Source: a virus. From it: a stretch of DNA of 50,460 nucleotides. The stretch lies in IMG/VR virus record IMGVR_UViG_3300037245_000098, positions 1 through 50,460 of that record; one strand, written 5' to 3'. Below are positions 38,501-45,606 of this stretch, in pieces (within the stretch, counting starts at the first letter, position 1; every line of letters begins with the position of its first letter). The position numbers were made by a program, and so were the translations under genes. Under the pieces are notes generated by a model. The model searched no databases and was not told the DNA's origin. It worked only from the letters and a program-made list of their open reading frames with translations.

Positions 38501-40182
38501 TCGTTGTTATTATACGCAGTAGGTCCTACTAAATCTGAACCTAAAGTAGCACTAGCGTATTTTTCTACACTATTTGTAGGGACACTAGTTGCAGGTAGGT
38601 TTTGTGGTATAGAGCAATTAAAAGTATCAGTAAAAGTTAACCCACTACAAGATGTGCTTCCTGTAGGAGAATATACGGGGAGAATGTTTCTTGGAGAAAA
38701 TGTTCCAACTGCATTTATAAATTCTGTGCTTGTAGCTAAATCATATACGCTTGTGTAGTCTCTGATTAAATTAAATACGAAAGACACATTAACATTTGTT
38801 GTTTGGGAGTCAGGGGTTGTTGGACCTGCAAACGCCTGATGAGAGAAAGATATATCAAACGTTAATACTGCCCCTTGTTTTAATTCAAACTTAACAGTAG
38901 TTAAATTAAATATAGCCGCACCGTCTGTTGGAATATTTGAAATACCTCTACTAAATATACTGTATTGAACTTCTTCTGTAGTGGCTTGTATTGTTCTAGA
39001 TAAAACATCCTCACTAATTAAATCAGTGGTATATTCTATTTGTGTTTTAACTCCATTTCTTTCTAGGTCATACCCGTCTACATAGTTACCATACACGAGT
39101 CTATTGCCCATTATTGTTTGTGCTAAAGCAAAGCGTGGTACGTTGTCATATAGTCTTAATATTTCAGAGTCTTGTAATACAGTAAATATATTACTATTGT
39201 CAAATAAATATGTTTCAGTTGAGTTGTCTGAAAGCCCTCTATCTTTTTTATTTATTTTATCAATAACTTTTATTGTACTATTTTGGGCTTCCTTAAACAG
39301 CAAATCAACACTCTCAACCAATGGTCCTCCTGTGTTGTAAGATACATTTGCCGCATTGTAAAAATTTTCCATCCCCTCGTTAAGGAAACTTGATGAACTA
39401 AAATAAAAGTCTTTAGGAGCAAATGCAGGCTCAGAAAATGGAGATGTTGCAGAATATTCCCCGTCAGCATATCTGTATCTGTATGCAAAACATATATATC
39501 TATCTTGTAAATAATTATCTTGAGAGTTACCTACAGTCAATAAATTAAAAGTAGGTGCGTACAGTGGAGGTCTTTTTATTACATGTAATATTTCTTGCAA
39601 CAATAGGGGCTCATTACCATAGTCTACTACTTTAGGTGCAAAATATGCAGGGTTGGTATATCCCCTTTTTATGTTTATAAACCTAGGTGGGTTTATATTG
39701 TCTGTAAAGAATAATAAGTCTTCTACTAGGTCTACTCCTGTTATTAAATATTTTAAATCAAAGTTTAATGTTGTATTTAAATCACCACCATCATTTACAC
39801 TTATAACGTGGTAGTCAATTATATTGTCATTAACGTTATATGATACTATCAGGTCTATTTTCCCCGTAGGATACTCAGAGGGAGGAGTCCCCGAATTGTC
39901 TCTAGCAAAGTATGGGTCGTGGACAAACCAATATATAGTTTCATTAGCTCCGTCTTCATACGCACCAATACATTTAGCTTGGTCACTCAAAGGATAGTTG
40001 TTAAACTGAAGGGTAGTTAGCTGAGTATTGCCCTTTGCAGTCTCAACGGAACCCACATCACTAGCTTCTGTAGAGCCTAACCTAACGTTAAGTGCATCTA
40101 TATATTCCCCGTTGGGTACAAGCCTCTCATCGAGGCTTTTGTTCATCCTACCTAAAACAAAATTTCTTTGTGTATTCGCCAT
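35512..40182 (-). CDS. Large tail (nozzle/muzzle-like) protein, 1556 aa
   Basis: The start MANTQRNFVLGRMNKSLDER followed by LVPNGEYIDALNVRLGSTEA is a typical opening of large tail-stabilising or nozzle proteins of podoviruses (n.GrM.ksldERLvPnGeY.DalNvRi). Near the middle it has IQWGKDKYFTDGKRGAVLQL and SEQGMRSWFRDLF, also seen in that group. The C-terminal 300 residues are beta-sandwich-like and end in CFGATIEDSCCNC. It follows the neck proteins, as T7 gp12 or the crAss muzzle protein does. The exact homology is uncertain. Confidence 0.65.
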   Translation of the reverse strand: MANTQRNFVLGRMNKSLDERLVPNGEYIDALNVRLGSTEASDVGSVETAKGNTQLTTLQFNNYPLSDQAKCIGAYEDGANETIYWFVHDPYFARDNSGTPPSEYPTGKIDLIVSYNVNDNIIDYHVISVNDGGDLNTTLNFDLKYLITGVDLVEDLLFFTDNINPPRFINIKRGYTNPAYFAPKVVDYGNEPLLLQEILHVIKRPPLYAPTFNLLTVGNSQDNYLQDRYICFAYRYRYADGEYSATSPFSEPAFAPKDFYFSSSSFLNEGMENFYNAANVSYNTGGPLVESVDLLFKEAQNSTIKVIDKINKKDRGLSDNSTETYLFDNSNIFTVLQDSEILRLYDNVPRFALAQTIMGNRLVYGNYVDGYDLERNGVKTQIEYTTDLISEDVLSRTIQATTEEVQYSIFSRGISNIPTDGAAIFNLTTVKFELKQGAVLTFDISFSHQAFAGPTTPDSQTTNVNVSFVFNLIRDYTSVYDLATSTEFINAVGTFSPRNILPVYSPTGSTSCSGLTFTDTFNCSIPQNLPATSVPTNSVEKYASATLGSDLVGPTAYNNNEPIEYNAQPSGPLGDSIVMYLPYMRFVDDVADGANTTEDVYEFYGITSASCTLQSSSANGSLHSNRGYEVGMVYMDEFGRSSTALVSDNNALHIPCSFSPNKNNIQVNIPTRQIAPEWATNYKFVIKPDEENYDVIYSNIYYRTSDASYAYFLLEGENSQKIEKGDRLIVKKDSDGATSECVYVTVLDKEVYATSALEPNSIAGAYMKIETNSINITQDKDAVIDYGRATVGTKASQSQTATLFYGSNITTTPGDYNRITYGPNAVGLPNSGYPFSIGNPAVNYNVPAGTRVIISLKFKRNQRGGCPPKSMYFDYTMVASQGYSDMYEFFIGENFEQVLNLNSIFSDPATQRCNFMVGKSPYTDPFFQFKQGKQDQLGGDTFSFWWVDGDGGTQGGKLWMSGPPNCNLTTGFIENEISAHFNVIRSGGDIIFESEPQDALPDVWFESADTYTIDSNGYHEGNVQTQTASQPAIVNTDFYNCFSFGNGAESYKIRDSIVGKTFNLGNRVYTTSEQESKEAHRFADLTYSGVYNEESNINKLNEFNLGLLNFKPLERTFGPIQILSGRQTDILTLQEDKISYVLQGKDLLSDAGAGGVLTSVPQVLGKQIARVEDYGISNNPESFIQWGKDKYFTDGKRGAVLQLKGSSAQNEQLNVISEQGMRSWFRDLFIDSLETQKLGGFDPYMNEYVLSSNNTIKPFVTDCIDCGVIVGDVVVDVANPYDFCVDVGDLVGDVTITIDISPIVSPEPFTIEYTYAGVTNTYNSLPIPVSDTITINKNSVADQKVSLVIESFSMNKSYIRGITVGCPEADTITIVPISITSDAENGQYIHSEYSWTDGVFVSPLHSRLVNFGNDNTAEFVISDYSGVQGPQGAGIIPADGATVSIICNKTNFDNFVFNEGTLTPFPPTPNNFRYLRSDTLYDNTVSDIKLLLAETLTNPNGGVPAPIDSTNAPDKYSATFTMPNTGAYLYLIWDYRLSTEDDLCFGATIEDSCCNC

Positions 40183-40183
40183 A

Positions 40184-41107
40184 TTATTTTAGCCATTTAT
40201 CTTTACCCCTCATATTCATTAGCAATCTTCCGGGATGTATATTGCTTATTCTAATCTTTGCGTTTCTCAGTAACGCACCTTTTCTTTTACGTGCCCTTGA
40301 AACTATATATTCCTGAACCCCTAATTTAGAATTTAGTATGGCGTGTTCAATGTGTGCATACACATATTCCTCAAATAATTTATTTACCGTAACGTCTACG
40401 TCATTACCATTTTCCATCCCATCTGAAACGTACTCTAGGATGCAGCTTTGATTAGACATGTCAGAACTAAAGTTAATTACCCCTGACTTTTTATCCACCC
40501 TAAAGGTTGGGTTTGAATTTGCTGTCTCTGTGTTTAGACCAAACCTAGCCCCTATCTGATAATCAAAATACCATACACCATCACAACAGTACCCCTCGTT
40601 CCCGTTAAATGGGTTATTGGCATTTAGGTATATAGACTTTTTACTGCCTGTTATTCTATCATAATCAATGTTCGAGAACTGAGGACTTAGGGCATTCCCA
40701 TTTACATCAAACAATATCCTTGATTTATTATCTTGAAGGTAAGCACTACTCCAATTGGTTTGAATGTTTTCAGTTAATGGATATAGCAAGCCATCTTTAT
40801 AGACAGATATCCTAACCCAATTTACGTAGTCAGATGGGAGTACATATCTTAATGTATTACCTACGTTAAGTTCTAATATTTTTATTTCTTTAAACGCATC
40901 GTAGTTTAGTTCCTGTATAGCTCTCTTTGCGTGGAACAAAACCTTAAACCTTTCCTCATTATTTATAAGGTTATGGTTCCCTGCGTACATCAACATAAAG
41001 TTGTTTACTATATCATACAATGACACGTACTGATATGACCCCCAATTGGCATCCTCAGGTGACGCACCTCCGTTTTCGTAATATTGATACTGTGATATAT
41101 AAGACAT
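40184..41107 (-). CDS. Neck/ring protein candidate, 307 aa
   Basis: The segment VSLYDIVNNFMLMYAGNHNL, then RFKVLFHAKRAIQELNYDAF and LRYVLPSDYVNWVRISVYKD is a pattern I associate with ring or head-tail-connector proteins of marine podoviruses. The C-terminal part includes EEYVYAHIEHAILNSKLG and a basic tail (RARKRKGALL). It lies next to the 314-aa gene and before the large tail protein, so a head-tail joining role is likely. Confidence 0.65.
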   Translation of the reverse strand: MSYISQYQYYENGGASPEDANWGSYQYVSLYDIVNNFMLMYAGNHNLINNEERFKVLFHAKRAIQELNYDAFKEIKILELNVGNTLRYVLPSDYVNWVRISVYKDGLLYPLTENIQTNWSSAYLQDNKSRILFDVNGNALSPQFSNIDYDRITGSKKSIYLNANNPFNGNEGYCCDGVWYFDYQIGARFGLNTETANSNPTFRVDKKSGVINFSSDMSNQSCILEYVSDGMENGNDVDVTVNKLFEEYVYAHIEHAILNSKLGVQEYIVSRARKRKGALLRNAKIRISNIHPGRLLMNMRGKDKWLK

Positions 41108-41113
41108 TTTAAA

Positions 41114-42058
41114 TTATTTTTCTTGTTGGTCCTCAAAATTTTCTAGTCCTTGTCCAAACTGAACAGCCTGAAGTTCTCTTATAGACATACCTGCATACTG
41201 CAATATCTTTAAGACCAACGTTGGTTCGTCTGATATAGATAACTCAAAGTCTTGAAAGTCCGTTTGCGATTGGTCAAACGATGGCTCTCCGCCAATTAAA
41301 TTTACGTATGTCCACTTAGGGTCTTTAGGATATCTAATGTATTGACACTGAACGGCACCTATAGTATTTACACTAGCAGGAAACAAAGACAACGTAGGCT
41401 CTGCTTGTGTGTAGGCAGGGAACATTGTAGACGGTGCTGTAAGAAGTGAATTGTTCAGCATAGTTATTTTACTATGCGTTACCTTCTCAGCTTCATTAAC
41501 CACACTGTCATCATATATTACATATTGATTTGCTGTAGTAAGAAAAATGTCAGAGTCCAAGGTAATTGTTGCTGTTGAGTTTACATTAATAACAATTGCT
41601 GTTTTGTTGGTTGTGACGTTACCTACAATATCTCCTACCTGAACCCCTAAAGCAATAAAGTCTCCTGTTGCGTTACGCAGTTCGTTAGGTGAGACAGTAT
41701 CATTCAAACCACTTGCTAATAGCCTTGTGTATATAAGGACCTTATTAAGTAAGTAGTAGTCATCACTAGTTGTCGTTTGACTAGGTGTAAAAAATTTATT
41801 GTTATTGTTGTGCGATAAAAAATTAGTCTCTGAAAAAATATTAATTACCTCCCCATATCCTTTTGTAATATCAGCATACCCCGTGCCTGACTGACGGGCA
41901 TTCTCTTTGTTCAGTTGGTAGTTATACTGATAAAAATAATCCTCAAATATATCCAACTGAGCTTGCTTGGCGTACAAGTTAAAATCAGAAGGAGAAATGT
42001 ATCCGTAATTATTTTTATTAAGTATAGACAATACTGTGTTTCTAACCGAATTTATCAT
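41114..42058 (-). CDS. Head-tail connector candidate, 314 aa
   Basis: The protein starts MINSVRNTVLSILNKNNYGY. YISPSDFNLYAKQAQLDIFE and the FYQYNYQLNKENAR helix follow, then a beta-rich middle (GVQVGDIVGNVTTNKTAIVI) and a C-terminal helix containing LVLKILQYAGMSIRELQAVQ. Small helical openings of this type occur in adaptor and tail-tube A proteins. It is the first gene after a terminator and a -7-type box, so it may start its own late transcript. Confidence 0.6.
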   Translation of the reverse strand: MINSVRNTVLSILNKNNYGYISPSDFNLYAKQAQLDIFEDYFYQYNYQLNKENARQSGTGYADITKGYGEVINIFSETNFLSHNNNNKFFTPSQTTTSDDYYLLNKVLIYTRLLASGLNDTVSPNELRNATGDFIALGVQVGDIVGNVTTNKTAIVINVNSTATITLDSDIFLTTANQYVIYDDSVVNEAEKVTHSKITMLNNSLLTAPSTMFPAYTQAEPTLSLFPASVNTIGAVQCQYIRYPKDPKWTYVNLIGGEPSFDQSQTDFQDFELSISDEPTLVLKILQYAGMSIRELQAVQFGQGLENFEDQQEK

Positions 42059-42074
42059 CTGTAAATACTTTTCA

Positions 42075-42082
42075 CAAAGATA
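42075..42082 (-). promoter_or_regulatory. -7 box placed right after a terminator
   Basis: TATCTTTG on the minus strand begins three bases past the T-run of the terminator at 42085-42119 and lies 16 bases before the ATG of the 314-aa gene. The -33 region would overlap the terminator hairpin and has no clear TTTG. Confidence 0.4.
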
Positions 42083-42084
42083 GC

Positions 42085-42119
42085 AAAAAAAAAGAGTCCG
42101 ATTAAAAACCGGACTCTTT
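42085..42119 (-). terminator. Intrinsic terminator after the 245-aa gene
   Basis: On the minus strand AGAGTCCG pairs with CGGACTCT around a 9-base loop, followed by nine T. It starts 25 bases past the stop of the 245-aa gene. Confidence 0.9.
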
Positions 42120-42144
42120 CTGATACATACGTATCATTTGTTTA

Positions 42145-42882
42145 TTAGAGTTGTTTTTCTAAAAATTCTAATACACCTACTCCTTCGTCTGTCTTAAACC
42201 AATCAGAAAGATATTCAATTGGGTCTACACCAAAGGGGATTACAGTCATTCTTTTCTTATTACCCTCAAGGTTAAAGAACACATCTCGTTGTTTGTTCCT
42301 AAAGGCTAGTATTTTATTATCGAAGAACTGCTTTACAGTAGACTGAAGCTTTAACGATGGGTCTGTGAGTGCCCTTAAGAAAACTTCGGGGTTGCTTTTA
42401 GCAAATACTAATATATCTCTTTTAAGTTCTGCTGTAGATATTTTAGATATATCTGTTGAAAATAAAACTCTACTTACATTCTCAAGTTGCTCTATGCCTA
42501 GTTGCTTTGCTTCTATTAAAGCATCTACCTCTACATTTAATCTTTCAATTTCTTTTGATGCATCTTTACTGTAATCTACTTCCTCAAACTTTTTACCATT
42601 GAGTGGGTGGTAGTGTAAAAATTGCTGTAAGGTTGGATTGTTTTTAGGTACACGAAGCATACCATCTTCAAAGATAATTGGTTCAACAATTACTTGCCCC
42701 TCTTGTTCATCTTCGAAACAAGTCTTCTGATTCCTTGAGTATCTTAATGCTCTGTTATAACCTAGCTCCTCATCAAAGTAAAGCAAAGGACTCTTAGCTG
42801 AATTTCTTGAAGGGATTATGCACGACAATGGTGCTCTGTTTCTTGTGAGTTTATAAACTCTATCTTTTAATTCTAATTTCAT
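42145..42882 (-). CDS. Conserved head-associated protein, 245 aa
   Basis: The protein starts MKLELKDRVYKLTRNRAPLS and ends with VGVLEFLEKQL. Recognisable strings are LKLQSTVKQFFDNKILAFRN and KRDVFFNLEGNKKRMTVIPF, which I recall in uncharacterised proteins located beside the capsid gene of crAss-like and marine phages. It is flanked by terminators on both sides (42908 and 42085), so its level is probably set separately from the major capsid protein. The function is unknown. Confidence 0.65.
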   Translation of the reverse strand: MKLELKDRVYKLTRNRAPLSCIIPSRNSAKSPLLYFDEELGYNRALRYSRNQKTCFEDEQEGQVIVEPIIFEDGMLRVPKNNPTLQQFLHYHPLNGKKFEEVDYSKDASKEIERLNVEVDALIEAKQLGIEQLENVSRVLFSTDISKISTAELKRDILVFAKSNPEVFLRALTDPSLKLQSTVKQFFDNKILAFRNKQRDVFFNLEGNKKRMTVIPFGVDPIEYLSDWFKTDEGVGVLEFLEKQL

Positions 42883-42907
42883 TTAATTTAATTTATTTAT
42901 TTTCTTT

Positions 42908-42945
42908 AAAAAAAAAGGTGAGGGTGTCCCTGAAGACACCCCACC
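42908..42945 (-). terminator. Intrinsic terminator after the major capsid gene
   Basis: On the minus strand GGTG and GGGTGTC pair with GACACCC and CACC (one bulged base) around TTCAGG, followed by nine T. The inner stem is a GGTGTC-family palindrome. It starts 13 bases past the capsid stop codon and would limit read-through of the abundant capsid message. Confidence 0.9.
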
Positions 42946-42957
42946 ATTTTATAATTA

Positions 42958-44439
42958 TTAATCTTCGAACAATACGAAGTTGTTTGCACCCATAGTACAG
43001 ATACATCTCTCAGACAAGTAGTTAACCTGCATAGCATCTAAATCAGATGTTGCAGCACCTCCTGCTGAACCTGTAATCCAAGTTTTGTAACGTCTGTCTT
43101 CAGTTTCTGAAGCTCTATAACGCACGTGTAGGAAAGGTCGCTTAGCATTCTTACCTAGAACTTGGTCATATACAGTAGTTGAACCTGCAGGTACCATAAG
43201 ACCATTGATAGCACCTGAACCACCAACACCTACAGCTCCTCTTGAGAGTCCGCCACGCATAGTTGGGTCATTCAAATATTTCCAATCAGTCTTGTAGAAG
43301 TCATACCCTCTACGGAATCCTGAGAATCCTAAGTTAAGAGCCATTTCCTCATCGTTGTCAAATAGTCCGTAAGACGTACCACCCGCACCGTAAGAGTTTT
43401 GAGCCGCTAACATATCATCAATTGAGAATCCAAACGCTCTGTCAAGGAAAAGTACGTTCTCCTCGATAGCTCCTTGAGAATCTAATCGTCCAATAATGGT
43501 ATCAAAGTCTGAAAGTGCAGTAGGAACTCCACCTGTCCAAAGATTACCTCTCTCAGATACTGAGTAGAATACACCCTCAGAACCTTTGTAGCCTGCAGTA
43601 AATGCACCTGAAGGGTTAGCTCCTGAATCAGCCGGAACTGCTTCAACCATAGACGTCTCTAGGTAGTCATCAAAACGTAGACGAGTCTCGTGCTCTGATT
43701 TCATATACCATAGATATCCTGTAGCTCCATTTTCTGTAGTTACTTCTACCCATCCAATTTGAGCCATGTCAGAACCTGACACCTCATACTTATCTTTCAA
43801 GATAATAGGAGAGTTCTCAAAGATGTAGTCATCAGACTCAAGAGAACCTTCCATTCCGAATGTTCCTTTTTTAAATTCAGAACCGTATATAAATACAGTA
43901 ACGTCAGCATTAGTAAGACCTGTTCCTGAAGTTACAAGACCTGTACCTTCATAGAAAGCAACTGTAAACTGAATTGGAGATGAAGTTAAATCAACATTAG
44001 TAACGATACCTTTGTTTTCACCTGAACCATTGTTCTGTGCTACAACAACAGTCTGTCCTTCTCTTATAGCGATACCGCCTTGAGCTGAGAAAGGAACCTG
44101 TCCTGTGGTAGTAGAACCTGTAGGAGCAGCCGGGTCGTTAACCTGAAAAATTGCTGTATCCGAAGTAGCTGTAGCTGCAGTACCTACTTGCGAATATTTC
44201 ACGTGTAGTCTACCTTGCTCTGCCCACTTTACTAAATCTGAATTAGAAGGAAGCTCTGCTCCTACCATTCTTAAGAATGAACTAATTGTTCTGTTACCAT
44301 AACGCTCAAATTCTTTCTCATAAGTATCAGGAAGATACTGATTTAAAAAGTCGAAGTTAGTTATGTAGTTTGTTGACCGTGGCACTTGCTGTGCTGACGG
44401 TTGGAGGTCAAAACCATTCCCTGAAAAATTACCTGACAT
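42958..44439 (-). CDS. Major capsid protein, 493 aa
   Basis: The N-terminal region FDFLNQYLPDTYEKEFERYG and NRTISSFLRMVGAELPSNSD, followed by KWAEQGRLHVKYSQVG, matches the opening of HK97-fold capsid proteins of crAss-like and marine podoviruses as I remember them. Beta-rich insertions follow, and the C-terminus has RPFLHVRYRASETEDRRYKT. The length of 493 aa is typical. It is preceded by the scaffold gene and followed at once by a strong terminator, which is the usual arrangement for the most abundant virion protein. Confidence 0.8.
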   Translation of the reverse strand: MSGNFSGNGFDLQPSAQQVPRSTNYITNFDFLNQYLPDTYEKEFERYGNRTISSFLRMVGAELPSNSDLVKWAEQGRLHVKYSQVGTAATATSDTAIFQVNDPAAPTGSTTTGQVPFSAQGGIAIREGQTVVVAQNNGSGENKGIVTNVDLTSSPIQFTVAFYEGTGLVTSGTGLTNADVTVFIYGSEFKKGTFGMEGSLESDDYIFENSPIILKDKYEVSGSDMAQIGWVEVTTENGATGYLWYMKSEHETRLRFDDYLETSMVEAVPADSGANPSGAFTAGYKGSEGVFYSVSERGNLWTGGVPTALSDFDTIIGRLDSQGAIEENVLFLDRAFGFSIDDMLAAQNSYGAGGTSYGLFDNDEEMALNLGFSGFRRGYDFYKTDWKYLNDPTMRGGLSRGAVGVGGSGAINGLMVPAGSTTVYDQVLGKNAKRPFLHVRYRASETEDRRYKTWITGSAGGAATSDLDAMQVNYLSERCICTMGANNFVLFED

Positions 44440-44461
44440 TTTTTTTAATTTTTAAATTGTT

Positions 44462-45556
44462 TTACTTTTTTTTACTTTTAATTTTTAAGCCTCTACTGCT
44501 TGGTGCAGATATAGACTTAATTTGCAACCCATCCTTTGTACGTGCTACCTGAGGAGTTCTACGCTCTGTCATGTCGACATTTTTCATTTTACGTGTAACG
44601 TCCTCTGTTGCATCTGTTTTACCTTGTTCATAAAAGAACGAAGCAAACCTCTCAGGATTCATTGCGATGGCTAGCGACCTGTGATACCCTTCAGCGTCAT
44701 TAATAAGCCCTGTGTCTTTATCCATAAATTTTCTTACAAAAACTGACGAATCTAGCTGAGCTTCTTTTACTTTATCTGCATCACCCGGATTAAAAGTTAA
44801 AGTGGAATCCCCTACATTGAAATCAAAACCTTTGAAATCTTGGAACACCTCATTGGTTTTATCAACAAACCAATTTCTTTTTCTCGTTAATTCCTCTTGG
44901 CTACTCTTAGCCGTGTTCAAGTATTGCTTATACTCTTCAAGCTCTTCTTTGAGGTCGTTAGAGATTCCAACCGTACTTGACTCAAGGGGTTGTTTGTACA
45001 TCTCTTTTTGCTCTTCAAAAAACTTTCTTGCTTTAGCAATAGCTTTTTTCTTTATCAACTTTATTTTCTTTATATCTTTTTCTTCATCGATTTCTTCATC
45101 GTAGCTATAGTCATCCATAAGGACTTCTACATCTTCTGAATCAGTAGCCTCTCCTGAAGCGATAAGATACTCAGATAAAAGTTGGTCTTCATCCATAGAA
45201 GAAAAATCTTTGCTTAGTTTTACGTAATCTTCGATTCCTCTGCCTGTGTTTTTTTTATAATCAAAGTAAGCCTTAACATCTTCAGGCAACTCTTCGTTTG
45301 ATTCTTTTTCTTCGAATAGTTGGTCTACAGATGTGAACTCCTTTTCATATCTATTCTTAATAAATGAAAGAACATCCTCTTCGTTTAACTGCGAAGATTC
45401 AGTAGGTTCTGTTTCTATAGCTGTCTCTTCAACTTCTACTGTTGCAGAATCCTCAGTTCCATTTTGTTTCTGCTCGTGCTTTTCGAGCAACTCTTGTTCG
45501 ATTTGCTGAGTAGATTTTTCTTCAACCGACTCAACTGCTTTTACTTTTATTTCCAT
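44462..45556 (-). CDS. Scaffold-like protein, 364 aa
   Basis: The protein is very acidic and helical: MEIKVKAVESVEEKSTQQIE, ETAIETEPTESSQLNEEDVL, then a long coiled-coil region (EEIDEEKDIKKIKLIKKKAI). It ends in a basic LKIKSKKK tail. Acidic, coiled, low-complexity proteins of 300-400 aa placed between the portal and major capsid genes are typical capsid scaffolds, whose basic C-terminus binds the capsid protein. A -7-type box precedes the gene (45572). Confidence 0.7.
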   Translation of the reverse strand: MEIKVKAVESVEEKSTQQIEQELLEKHEQKQNGTEDSATVEVEETAIETEPTESSQLNEEDVLSFIKNRYEKEFTSVDQLFEEKESNEELPEDVKAYFDYKKNTGRGIEDYVKLSKDFSSMDEDQLLSEYLIASGEATDSEDVEVLMDDYSYDEEIDEEKDIKKIKLIKKKAIAKARKFFEEQKEMYKQPLESSTVGISNDLKEELEEYKQYLNTAKSSQEELTRKRNWFVDKTNEVFQDFKGFDFNVGDSTLTFNPGDADKVKEAQLDSSVFVRKFMDKDTGLINDAEGYHRSLAIAMNPERFASFFYEQGKTDATEDVTRKMKNVDMTERRTPQVARTKDGLQIKSISAPSSRGLKIKSKKK

Positions 45557-45571
45557 TTAATTAAATTTTTA

Positions 45572-45579
45572 CAAAGTTA
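45572..45579 (-). promoter_or_regulatory. Candidate promoter for scaffold and capsid genes
   Basis: TAACTTTG on the minus strand matches TAnnTTTG and lies 15 bases before the scaffold ATG, in the 50-base gap after the portal gene. No clear -33 box. A promoter here would raise scaffold and capsid levels over portal and terminase. Confidence 0.4.
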
Positions 45580-45606
45580 AACAAAAAAACATTTGCGTTT
45601 TATTTG

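Noticed and set aside
38822-38850. CTGATGAGAGAAA string resembling a hammerhead core on the plus strand
   Set aside because: No stem II fits between CTGATGA and GAAA, and the string lies antisense within the 1556-aa tail gene.
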